IMG/VR virus record: IMGVR_UViG_3300042349_000271
Span: 1 to 22,997 of that record
Length of the DNA: 22,997 bases
Direction: 5' to 3' (one strand)
Source of the DNA: a virus
A program made the translations under genes and the position numbers. The notes beneath the pieces were generated by a model that saw only the letters and a list, made by a program, of their open reading frames with translations, was not told where the DNA came from and did not search any database. Shown one piece after another: positions 12,001 through 18,520 of the stretch (the stretch's first letter is position 1; every line of letters begins with the position of its first letter).

Positions 12001-15000
12001 GATTTAATTACATTACCAAGATAGTTGATCTTTGAGATAATTACATATTTCGCATTATTTGCATCTGTTATAGAACATGCAATATTGATCTCTCCAAATA
12101 CATCAATAGATGTTTTTGCTGTCTGTAATGTTTGTGCTTGAGATATAGTATATGAATTTGCCCACTTGATTTCACCATCAGATAGGAGTCTTAGAACAGA
12201 AACTTTATTTTTGGTATTTGATGAGATTGTTCTTTGAGTTGCAGTAATATACAACTCATCATATTCATCAATAATAAGCGTTAGATCCTCGAAGTCACTA
12301 TCAAGTGCCCCATAGGTCTTTGCCCAATCTACGACAATTTTATTAGCAATAATATTTGCTTTTGATATGTAAATGCTTGTAGATGACTTACCTAAGAGAT
12401 ATATTTCATTCTTTGAGTTTACTTTAATCTGGAAGAACTTATCTTCTGTTGAGGGGGAAGTGATCTTTCTTCTAGTTAATGTATCTCCATTAGATGCAAT
12501 GTACATAACTATTGCATCATTAGTGTGATTAGTGTTTGTTGATGTATAACCACAAATTAGAATATTTCCATTATAGATTGTGATGTCTGTAGCATAATCT
12601 CCTCTACTTGCACCACTAATACCACCATATTGCCTTTGCCAATTAATAGTGGATGAAGTTCCAGAAGAATTTTCTGTTAATTTGACAACAATGATATCTG
12701 GGTTAAATGAATTTGATAGTATTGGATTTGGTCTAGTAGTACCAATTATGTAAATTGAGTTACCATCCTTAGCAATACCATTAAATACGCAATTCTTAGT
12801 TTCTTGAGTTGGTTGTACTGATGATAAAGTTCTTTGCCAGATCAAGAATCCTTCAGAGTTGAATTTAGCAACAAATCCATGAGTGTCTCCATTTGTGGTC
12901 TTAATAGATCCAACAATATAAGATTCTTTGGTATCCAGTACACTAGAATTTAATACTGTAATTTCTTGACCAGAAGTTAATGTAATTGTGTAGTAATTTG
13001 ATCTGGTTTGGATTTGTGGATGACTTATCCTAATTCTAGGAGTATCATCGAATGAATTGCCAGAATTGATGATCTTAATATCATTCAGTACACCAGTTGA
13101 TGTAATTGATGGAATAATCTCGGCATCTTTTCCGTTATCCGATTCAATATCAATAGTAATGGGAATATCACTTGAATATCCAATACCAGTTCTTGCAACC
13201 TCGACTTTTTCTAGACCAGGAATAGTGACCATTTTGATGGTCTTACTAACTGGTTCCATTTGAGGTTGTGTGATAACTTCTATTTTATCTCCAACTTCTA
13301 AATTATGTTGAACTTCTGTAGTAATGACACCCTCAAAACTATCAAGTTGTTCATTATAACGATAGTTATAATTTGTGATTTCTTCACCAAGAATCTTAGA
13401 AATTGCAGCAGAAGCACCATATCCATCTGTTCCAGTATTATCGAATACTAGAGTATCTCCAACCTGGTAGTTAACACCAGAGTTTTCAATTAGAAACTCT
13501 GAAATCTTTGCATCCTCAAACTTAGTTGTAGTCTCAACCTCGATATCAACTTTAGATGCAATGTCGATTGTGGGAAAATAATCAAAGATTTCTAACTTAC
13601 TTTCTTCTAATAGTAAACTGAATGTCTCTAATTCCTGTTCAGATAGAACACCATCTTTGTTTAAGTCTTCAATCTCAAAGGATAGGAAGTCTCCACTTTC
13701 GAGTGTGAGGATATTTGTGATTTCATTAGATTGTCTTTCTACATCAATATCAACATTCTCGAATGGATCCCTGTATCTAACAATTCCAGTGGGAATATTA
13801 GACTGAATTGCAAACTGATTTAGGTTCCAATTATCTGGTTGAGAGTAGAAACTTGGACCAACAATATATGGGAATGCTGGAGTTCCATCAGAATTAATAG
13901 TTACAAAGTATGCATAAACACCATCTGGGAATTCTGGAGTTTTAGTGAATCTTCCATTGTATTGATCAAGGAAGATAGACTCACTTCTGAAGACATATTC
14001 ATAGTCATCGATGAAAGTTCCAGCTGAAAAATTCAATAGAGACGGACCATCAATTCTAACTGGGTTAATATTAAGAATTTCATCATAAACTAAGTTAGTC
14101 TTTAATCTATAACCACTTCGTACTTGAGAAATACCACTATTGATATTTGTTGGGTCTGTTAGTCCATATGGACCGTAGATTGGATTTCCATCAAATGCCC
14201 ATCCAATGATTGGTGAGTGAACAAGACCAGAATCTTTCTCAGCAATTTGACCATTCACCACTCTTAGGTTGTCACCTAAAACAAATCTTAACTGAGTTGG
14301 ATTTGAGATGTGTCCATACTCTCCACCAAATTGTTTATTATAACCCTCAAAGATTGAACCATTCGCATAATCAAAATTAGTTGTTCTGTTTAGGTTAAAT
14401 GTCCACTCAAAGATTTCTGCATTAAATTCTGCTCCTTCGCCAATTGACTCTAATCTAATTTGAGTAGTTCCTTGTCTATAACCAACACCTCTGTTAACAA
14501 TAGTAATGCCAGTTACCTTTCCTGCATCTGCACCCTCTGTTGAAATTGTTGCTTTAGCGACAGCACCAAATCCTTCTCCAGTAATAATAACTTTAGGTGC
14601 GGTGGTATAACCAGAACCAGATGCAATTACAGCAACAGATGCTAATCTACCATTATTGACATATGCCTCTGCAGCAGCACCAGAACCACTACTTAGTGTA
14701 ATTGTGGGAGGAATGCTAAAATTATTTCCTGGATCTTCAATAATTACTCTATTGATAGGACCTCTCACAATTGCATTTGCCGTAGCTCCAATGCCACCTC
14801 CACCGACAATATTTACTGTTGGTCTAGATGTGAATCCATTGCCAGGAGTGTTGACTAGAATTCTAGATACGGTTCCATTTGTTATAATAGCAGTAGCAGT
14901 TGCACCATCTCCACCACCTCCAGAAATTGATACTAGTGGGGATGATACATATCCAGATCCTCCAGAAAGAACCTCAATTTCGACTACAGAACCATTTACA

Positions 15001-18000
15001 ATGACTCTAGCATATGCTGGATCACCATTGCCTCTAATGGTCATATTTGGGGGTACTACGGCATCATAGTCCTTTCCCCCATCGACGATGTTGATGCTTG
15101 TTATAGGACCATATGGGAACTTCTGAGTGGACTTATAGTTCCATACACTAACACCATTAACGAATGTTCCTACTGGACCTGGAGTAGATTCTTGCTTTAG
15201 TGAAATAGTGGTTGGTACTTTGGGGAATCTATTTAATTTTCTCTGATTTCCTGGTAATAGTGCAGTTCCTAAGAAAGGTCCAATCTTATAATTGGGGATT
15301 CCACTAGCAGCAACATAAACATAGTTTTCATTGAAGAAACTATTCTGAATATTAGTTGCAAATTTATTGATTGTGTTATTAATTGAGGTAGAATCACTCT
15401 TTCCTTTGTTTAGGTCAATGGAAACAAGTATATTACCCTGAGGATTTAAGTTAGCTGGTTGTGGTAACTGATATGTAAACGATGTTCTAGTTGGAATCGA
15501 TGTTACTAAGAATGAACCATTATACACAATTGGGTTAGCACCATATACAGTAACTTGATCTCCAATTAGAAGACCATGTTGGTTTTGGCATACCACTGTT
15601 GCAGTTTGATTATTTTGACCACCGAAACTAATTTGCTGAACTTGTAATAACTTTTTAACATTATATAACCAACTATCTAATAGTTTATTCTCTTCTGTAG
15701 AACCTAACTTGGAGATGTTTAATTTATCACCTTCCAAATAATATTTACCATCGTCTAGTAGGATTGTTTTATTTGCTTCGACAATGCCCAATACAGATAA
15801 CACAACTTCTTGTGTAGTTCCTTTGTTTACATAAACATAGAAATTTGATGAACAAATTGTTCCAGAATCCCATTCCTGTCGAATTCCAGATAGTTGTCTA
15901 GTACATTCAATAAACTGTGTTAGAGATTTCTCCTTATACCTGATAATCTCAGACCCAACAATAACTTCACCATTTCTTTCTGGCCAACCAATGGTTGAGT
16001 CTACCGTAACGATAACATCATCTAATAATAATTTTTCAGATAATTTAGTCTTGTATGGAATAGTGAATGAACCAATGATGGTTTCTTCTGCAAGAACTAG
16101 TTCATATACATCATAATCTGGTGTCTGAATTGCAATATAATTTTCTATCAGTGCTTGTGCAAATTTAACACTTGGATCAATTTCGTCTTCAAGTTGCTCT
16201 AGTAGACCATTTGTTAGATTGCGAGGATCCCCACTAACTAACTTTGCTCTCATAATGGTGTCTACAGACCATACAGATGCCGATGGCTTAATGATTTGGT
16301 CCTTTGGATATGAGATATCAATAGATACTCCATATAGAACATTGAAGAGATATTTCAATGCAAACTGAGTACCCTTAGATGCATAGAAATCTTTTGCAGT
16401 TCTTAGTACATTAGAGATGTTGACTCCACTTAATGAAATTTTTGGGAATCCTGGTAAATATTGATCAACTAGTCTGTCAATGACTTTAGCAAAAAATACA
16501 GAATCTAAACTCTTAACTAAACTACCACTGATGTGGGTTGCTACTATAGAATTTTTTTCAGATGCAAAAATAGCCTGGTTATCTTCAGTATAACCAATAA
16601 TTCCGCTAACTCCTCTGCTACAACCTACAAATTCTGACTTATTGTAATTTCTTCCATTGTTAATTACTTCAACACCAGTAATTTCTCCTTTACCAATCGT
16701 AGCAGATGCTTTGGCAGAGTCTGGTTCTGAAATATAAACTTTTGGTGGTTGGGAAGAAGAATACCCAGTTCCAAATTCAACGATACTGATATCCGTAATT
16801 TGCCCATTAAAGATTGTAGCAACAGCTTTTGCTCCAGATCCACCAATTGGATTTCCTAAATTGTCTTTTCTATCATCTACGATATACACACTAGGAATAT
16901 TGGAATATCCACTTCCACCAGATAGCAATTCGATAGAAATAACTCTACCAAAACTATCAACCTGAACATCAAGTACCTGAGCACCAGTAGGTTGTACAAC
17001 TTTAACTCTTGGTAAATTTGTTGATGAATATCCTGTTCCTGGATTGAGGATAGATACGGAAACTAATTCTCCACTAGCGTTCAGTACACCTTGTAGAACT
17101 GCCTGAATAGAATTGGGTTCTGATGGTGAATCGATATAGATTTGTGGAGGAGTATTGTATCCAACTCCAGAAGAAATTACATCAACAAAAGTAATTTGAC
17201 CATTATTTGGATTTACAGTTACATCACCAACCTCTGCTCCATATGGATTGATAAACTGAATCCTAGGAACAAAGTCATAACCACTACCACTATTTGTGAT
17301 AGTAATCGACTCTACAGATCCTTCTGCATTTACTGTAGCAAATCCCTTTGGTAGAGTGCCATCAGATCTTTGTGGTGCTTGGAATGACAATAATGGGGGA
17401 TTAGTTTGTGAATATCCAGAACCACCCTGCAATAGAGTCGCTACCTTTACGCCATTGACTAAAGCTTTGGCAGTAGCATTCTCACCATTTCCTTTGGTTA
17501 ATGTTATTTTTGGAGTATTTTCAATTGTGTAATTTTGACCACCATCTTTGATGATTACAGAATCTAATTCGCCATTATCGTTAATAACAGAGTATGCTAC
17601 ACATCCAGATCCAATAGATGGTGATGTATAGTTAATAAACGCTACATACGGAACAATATTACTATTTTCCTTGAGGATTATAGTATCTTGATAGATAGAG
17701 AAATCTTGATAAGGAACTAATAGTTTTTTGTTCTGAATTGCAATTACAAGTATATCTGAAGTTGGAACTACTGGTGCTCCACTATTTCTTAATCTAAATT
17801 TATTACTATCTAATTGTGTAGCAGACGCTACTATGATTTCAGTTGTCTCAAAACCTTTCAAGTATGTGATCGAAATCTCAGACGAATCATCTCCTTCACC
17901 TAAAGCATCGAATTCTCTAGGAGGAACGGTGAATATAATATTATCTTCTAAAATTTGATAATCTACATTAGGAACTTGTAAGTCTCCATATAGTTTAACA

Positions 18001-18491
18001 ATAAGGTGATTTGCACTTACTGGAAATACAGGTTCATTATTTGCAGTAAGATTGAATGATGTTCTTACCCCATTGAATTGTCTAAATGGGTTCGATAAGA
18101 TAATTTGCTTTCTCTGAAATTCGGAATATGAAATTGCAGGAGAAAATGTAATAGATGGAGATTTTCTAACTTCTCTGTAGTAGATTACCTCATCATCTAT
18201 TAATATAGTACCATCGATATCCAAAAATCCATCTGTATTTTCTACCTGAATATTGGCAGTATCTAAGTTGACATCGAAAATAGTTTCAGTAGTACCATCA
18301 AGTTTTGTTAGATCATATGAATCGATGTTCATATAATCTGTTAGATTATTGATGATGTTTAATGGACCACCAATTTTTTCTTGTGATCTATAGTACCCTT
18401 CCATAAATGCCTGGAAGAGTGGATTAGATTCCTGAATAAATTCTGGAATCTGATTAGAAACTGAAAGTGAGACGGATTTATTGTCGTGCAT
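3066..18491 (-). CDS. Giant (5141-residue) mosaic baseplate/fibre structural protein
   Basis: One uninterrupted frame codes for 5141 residues. It begins 25 bases after gp6, where T4 has gp7 (1032 residues) and gp8. The N-terminus (about 1-60) is a short helical region, followed by phage modules of the type D-G-x-I-L-I-D-D-E-V-I-Y-Y (about 80-108, again about 845-890). Residues about 655-755 carry A-K-D-F-Y-A-S-K-G-T and Y-P-K-D-Q-I-I-K-P-S, which I associate with marine phage structural proteins. G-x-G-Y beta-repeat blocks occur near 295-622, 1128-1350, 1664-1824, 2915-3150 and 5056-5109. Between them are a YHYH-like domain (about 1385-1535, W-A-F-D-G-N-P-I-Y-G-P-Y-G), an EF-hand loop (1609-1620), a beta-propeller-like region (about 1830-2200), a LamG-like domain (about 2204-2400) and three Cys-bearing helical repeats (about 3967-4420). 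Four N-G-V-x-Q-x-P-G beta modules also occur (about 164, 3500, 4865, 4950). No enzyme active site or signal peptide is seen. The ribosome binding site is weak. A structural role attached to the baseplate is likely; whether it replaces gp7 is inference. Confidence 0.9.
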   Translation of the reverse strand: MHDNKSVSLSVSNQIPEFIQESNPLFQAFMEGYYRSQEKIGGPLNIINNLTDYMNIDSYDLTKLDGTTETIFDVNLDTANIQVENTDGFLDIDGTILIDDEVIYYREVRKSPSITFSPAISYSEFQRKQIILSNPFRQFNGVRTSFNLTANNEPVFPVSANHLIVKLYGDLQVPNVDYQILEDNIIFTVPPREFDALGEGDDSSEISITYLKGFETTEIIVASATQLDSNKFRLRNSGAPVVPTSDILVIAIQNKKLLVPYQDFSIYQDTIILKENSNIVPYVAFINYTSPSIGSGCVAYSVINDNGELDSVIIKDGGQNYTIENTPKITLTKGNGENATAKALVNGVKVATLLQGGSGYSQTNPPLLSFQAPQRSDGTLPKGFATVNAEGSVESITITNSGSGYDFVPRIQFINPYGAEVGDVTVNPNNGQITFVDVISSGVGYNTPPQIYIDSPSEPNSIQAVLQGVLNASGELVSVSILNPGTGYSSTNLPRVKVVQPTGAQVLDVQVDSFGRVISIELLSGGSGYSNIPSVYIVDDRKDNLGNPIGGSGAKAVATIFNGQITDISIVEFGTGYSSSQPPKVYISEPDSAKASATIGKGEITGVEVINNGRNYNKSEFVGCSRGVSGIIGYTEDNQAIFASEKNSIVATHISGSLVKSLDSVFFAKVIDRLVDQYLPGFPKISLSGVNISNVLRTAKDFYASKGTQFALKYLFNVLYGVSIDISYPKDQIIKPSASVWSVDTIMRAKLVSGDPRNLTNGLLEQLEDEIDPSVKFAQALIENYIAIQTPDYDVYELVLAEETIIGSFTIPYKTKLSEKLLLDDVIVTVDSTIGWPERNGEVIVGSEIIRYKEKSLTQFIECTRQLSGIRQEWDSGTICSSNFYVYVNKGTTQEVVLSVLGIVEANKTILLDDGKYYLEGDKLNISKLGSTEENKLLDSWLYNVKKLLQVQQISFGGQNNQTATVVCQNQHGLLIGDQVTVYGANPIVYNGSFLVTSIPTRTSFTYQLPQPANLNPQGNILVSIDLNKGKSDSTSINNTINKFATNIQNSFFNENYVYVAASGIPNYKIGPFLGTALLPGNQRKLNRFPKVPTTISLKQESTPGPVGTFVNGVSVWNYKSTQKFPYGPITSINIVDGGKDYDAVVPPNMTIRGNGDPAYARVIVNGSVVEIEVLSGGSGYVSSPLVSISGGGGDGATATAIITNGTVSRILVNTPGNGFTSRPTVNIVGGGGIGATANAIVRGPINRVIIEDPGNNFSIPPTITLSSGSGAAAEAYVNNGRLASVAVIASGSGYTTAPKVIITGEGFGAVAKATISTEGADAGKVTGITIVNRGVGYRQGTTQIRLESIGEGAEFNAEIFEWTFNLNRTTNFDYANGSIFEGYNKQFGGEYGHISNPTQLRFVLGDNLRVVNGQIAEKDSGLVHSPIIGWAFDGNPIYGPYGLTDPTNINSGISQVRSGYRLKTNLVYDEILNINPVRIDGPSLLNFSAGTFIDDYEYVFRSESIFLDQYNGRFTKTPEFPDGVYAYFVTINSDGTPAFPYIVGPSFYSQPDNWNLNQFAIQSNIPTGIVRYRDPFENVDIDVERQSNEITNILTLESGDFLSFEIEDLNKDGVLSEQELETFSLLLEESKLEIFDYFPTIDIASKVDIEVETTTKFEDAKISEFLIENSGVNYQVGDTLVFDNTGTDGYGASAAISKILGEEITNYNYRYNEQLDSFEGVITTEVQHNLEVGDKIEVITQPQMEPVSKTIKMVTIPGLEKVEVARTGIGYSSDIPITIDIESDNGKDAEIIPSITSTGVLNDIKIINSGNSFDDTPRIRISHPQIQTRSNYYTITLTSGQEITVLNSSVLDTKESYIVGSIKTTNGDTHGFVAKFNSEGFLIWQRTLSSVQPTQETKNCVFNGIAKDGNSIYIIGTTRPNPILSNSFNPDIIVVKLTENSSGTSSTINWQRQYGGISGASRGDYATDITIYNGNILICGYTSTNTNHTNDAIVMYIASNGDTLTRRKITSPSTEDKFFQIKVNSKNEIYLLGKSSTSIYISKANIIANKIVVDWAKTYGALDSDFEDLTLIIDEYDELYITATQRTISSNTKNKVSVLRLLSDGEIKWANSYTISQAQTLQTAKTSIDVFGEINIACSITDANNAKYVIISKINYLGNVIKSNKIETTDYSYGYDVVSCVSDVSGDPTITGRYYPNRTQFLFDGSDYVDRLGRVSNIVTSGTVSIGTTSKYGTYAYNMSQSAKMSITTSIASSSWTLEKWIKWDTAATAKVPLLIRCTNGTNGVRVAVFADTSSPSTYGKVRLSNDAASISQLTAASTYITDLTSGWVHVALKKEFSSGITTYKLIWNGTQIATISESVDMNPTTIEFGSTTSYSSWPMRVDEIRYSNYSITYSGPSSVPSAALTPYDHGTAKSYSIKLDKNSDSVRLGDIQFTNANLEISRTLYTLNNIALETNISNYILANEGFQVLDFTDVLSFLDQNTQTIVSTLDTWSTRTATIPSPGGRKPILSAKSYDKFFFRTFATSKVDNVRRLTLNQEFNFTKGTTLTQKNSSNVSIATAKIIDVIPQDNQILISSVNGTFVNSSGSLETSDNAVNEIPKYIFANEDATTPGTFVFDIPVGLSAIFKDYSDDDYQVRVDEVISGSSYSRGSVYILGSSFFSFSSDKKQLTISGLTAVTQITLTTNLKKVLQINTSANTDQLFVRSATSHYLNIGDIISLQSSPEYSNTDGTYYVSSVLNKKEFIFSIKTSPSSVIGSGTSFSVYVKHPIIRLIYGQQYTFDTSDPSNLGHFLSFYRDNLNKIEYTFKNIVRKGTPGIDEPGNSPFISFKVTDDVSNISYYADPARIGSESPVGDNSYIDVLPSPYIGTFEVKELGGATITTGANQLIFPIKFEPEKAAVAALSSYTTTSKKAVGSIGSIRLINGGGFYKKLPIITDIESSRKIERVEIIDPGTEYEAGEYFGVPISGDGAGGKVRITVDGSTDPAGQIVEVIVTDPGKGYTTAFIDIDAIPGILGPQLTGSGAELRVVIPPRGTGASIFVKGSSVGKIKRLKNNNFGFDYTHDYTLRPEITFPVNLQLTSTSVLSSIKVIDPGTGYTSPPEVVITGGGGTGAIAEAILRNGRINAIVIKNPGSGYTTEPTVELKSSFTYVVNIDLQLFQFAFPHGIPNGAEVKFDIRDLGEGADFPLTSFGFINPNQTYYAISGTTSGLEDDQLRIALTPVDAETGNFISFVNNGTGRQIILTDSFGGKAESVLETARFLSGETVFQGLNIDNATAIGIVSNNDGWQIGPRLLKLVDYSGDFEIGQNVTGSISKASGTIGDISIARGILEVDSITKTTGKFLDDVGKPSEIVQRVQDSYLYQAFSYNIKSPISIEEWKNIVIDNVHPAGFKIFGEIGVTGENKGLTNKTDFELVKSVNLIESSVVSHIDNFALAEPIYSEFDNTQVLFRNKRLTSSEEILTSVVQKLDDISTLFDGERRIFPLTIDGNIVVAQTSQFMITINGVVQAPGSSFNVQQGNIIFSEPPPAPTKISYAEVELQFEETKLITINNISGIIPELGNTIRGLVSNATATVVSSTSTTLTVFNIQGTFLNTETVISPATGLNANIVSVESIINSNIYRFQEKLTNLSKQTAVVEEINLEPQSNVITNKIVISKTSGTYDSPSGLLNIDIDDFIISAQTGIVAKVISLAPYTDPNVYIVINSDYSFVGDFQIGEEVVGSTSSAVGEVVFWNPQIKRLILSSISGTFVANEIIIGQTSTANHKILTSIKIDPVSSVSISDPSRFYGLLFNRIVNPSNPNTIVDDISRSVAEVVDIDDSDIKVESTFVDFEEIQNTLLNYTNPTAELLQGEFVQNIKVEYRNETDDFSEDESIEVRKLTYYDLSGGNFQIGNTILGSISGVSADIIGVNYALKTIYVGDKTGNFIVGENISYNSITAKVSTYFAIPFVVKQIDTSDKIITTDQIYSDAQHRFRDAANLLRLNSAYIIDEAAGRLKNRYPDLVIPGDSASSTEGTNRCKLDLSLLLQAVISDIENGGNYESITAARFYLDSNGGLRFIERQVLQSVYTHTQMNELCQQAVIGQLSETPEYTERFPIPPVDITIDLGDCADVRAQIDTLWNSINDTIAPTGNVYRDAGDLIWFNRNFIADETIAHIDSQFTYTLNGVQYKAFNYPGGSSATCKRDLVQYILPSIISDLVSGGDVNTINAMKFYVGSDDNIEYIKNELLPTVVAMEKANELCQYAVNNWIVTGTTEYASLYGITTSKYKDLTIILDDGTYGGGCADIKSAIDVLFQKAIDILIPTTQVKRDAAKLIMFNKLYIQNETIQRTLNNYPGFSIPGGNAKCIRDIGYIVDAIVYDLLTDGNSGIYESTVAYIDAATGTVTSLQGELIQSIYAYQQVRDLMKQAVAETLQSPSSAAGFYSYTDSAISITGGNLTSMQSFIDDNMSILLGTLNNSSYIDDNAIVPENSIVIPSIVYPTRDPITPVKGGITEGDYIYGTTSQEYGEISSIIINRADVKTILKRFRVNFAEAVETFDINQELTVLGQPSRICKVYSVYYSETINYIDVAIQSGPFNVNNVLLNEDNFTATIVSIDNRVQLKNVLGSFSTGDYIRAPKSDSESTVSLYERTTSPVLDTSGGKLVLDTESLNDKFHVSNVVYSSTSDIYIDTLGYEGTQVSIGSLVKTTNVYRLTIDLPNEEATTFVVGEKIVNVTDNIPQGKEAVLLKYEQNGGQKYLYISNLLDDDNFEVGETIAYFAGSEQYPSGFASVESVSVQSEIAYGYVERILQIGSNYRLYLSGVKGTFTQYSQLVSNDYRSGIVTVKEVVGRISRSFRGFDGTQTTFKLTSNNGISYFPDSDGYVLVYINGILQPAGVSYNTFSDVIEFLEAPELGATFHGTYVGKLRKLDDISFEFDSLRSSFNLKLNEVFYSLTITDGVQSTNIRPENNIIVSLNGVIQEPGVAFEIVGSRINFAEVPRAGSTFVAYSYIGSDADVIAATVIPPIESGDQLEIESEDRDRTVAIVESSNSLITFDYLGSVFGRNGEALANLIRGRIRTVQLTSGGEGYTSTPVVSLSSPTGFDGQVKAQVGISRVDVIDAGIGYLYPEIEILTEIPDPEETQGSFDSSATTFDLSFITFDAS
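5232..6593 (-). repeat. Three Cys-bearing helical repeats inside the giant protein
   Basis: Residues about 3967-4420 of the giant protein contain three related units of roughly 150 residues. Each has an R-D-A-A/G-x-L-I/L opening, an N-x-x-Y/F-I-x-x-E helix, a C-K-x-D-L or C-I-R-D-I segment leading into a long helix, and an aromatic column ending in E-L-C-Q or a related helix. The first two are followed by a G-D-C-A-D-V or G-G-C-A-D-I linker. The units diverge in sequence but keep the cysteines. The spacing suggests an elongated all-alpha rod between beta-rich parts. Confidence 0.7.
9042..9749 (-). repeat. G-x-G-Y beta-repeat block D of the giant protein
   Basis: Residues about 2915-3150 hold around five units built on V-x-V-I-D-P-G-x-G-Y-T-x-x-P-x-V, separated by glycine-rich turns such as G-G-G-G-T-G-A. 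The last two units, around 9050-9235, are the most regular. The pattern is a short strand, a G-x-G-Y turn and another strand. Confidence 0.75.
14442..15110 (-). repeat. G-x-G-Y beta-repeat block B of the giant protein
   Basis: Residues about 1128-1350 hold around six units of 35-40 residues with G-S-G-Y, G-N-G-F or G-N-N-F turns, P-x-V/I-x-I strands and A-x-A-x-A/V strands. The glycine-rich linkers are nearly identical at DNA level in places, giving a locally repetitive stretch. Confidence 0.75.
16626..17609 (-). repeat. G-x-G-Y beta-repeat block A of the giant protein
   Basis: Residues about 295-622 hold around eight units. Each has a strand of the type L-V-S-V-S-I-L-N-P-G-T-G-Y, a proline-rich turn and a second strand such as P-R-V-K-V. 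Similar units recur at 1128-1350, 1664-1824, 2915-3150 and 5056-5109, and in the separate protein at 1-213. Confidence 0.75.
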
Positions 18492-18504
18492 TGTCTATAT
18501 TTAC

Positions 18505-18520
18505 CTAATATATGTATTAG
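18505..18520. repeat. Short inverted repeat at the gp6/giant-gene junction
   Basis: CTAATA, a 4-base loop and TATTAG form a perfect 6-bp stem that spans the gp6 stop codon. The only ribosome-binding-like bases for the giant gene (AGGT) begin at its 3' edge. The stem is AT-rich, so any effect on translation would be modest. Confidence 0.35.

Noticed and set aside
14656-15069. A 137-codon open frame on the plus strand
   Set aside because: It lies opposite a glycine-rich repeat block of the giant gene, which explains the missing stops. It has no ribosome binding site or recognisable protein features.
16664-16846. A 60-codon minus-strand frame in another phase inside the giant gene
   Set aside because: It is fully nested in the strongly supported giant frame, in a repeat block, with no start signal of its own.
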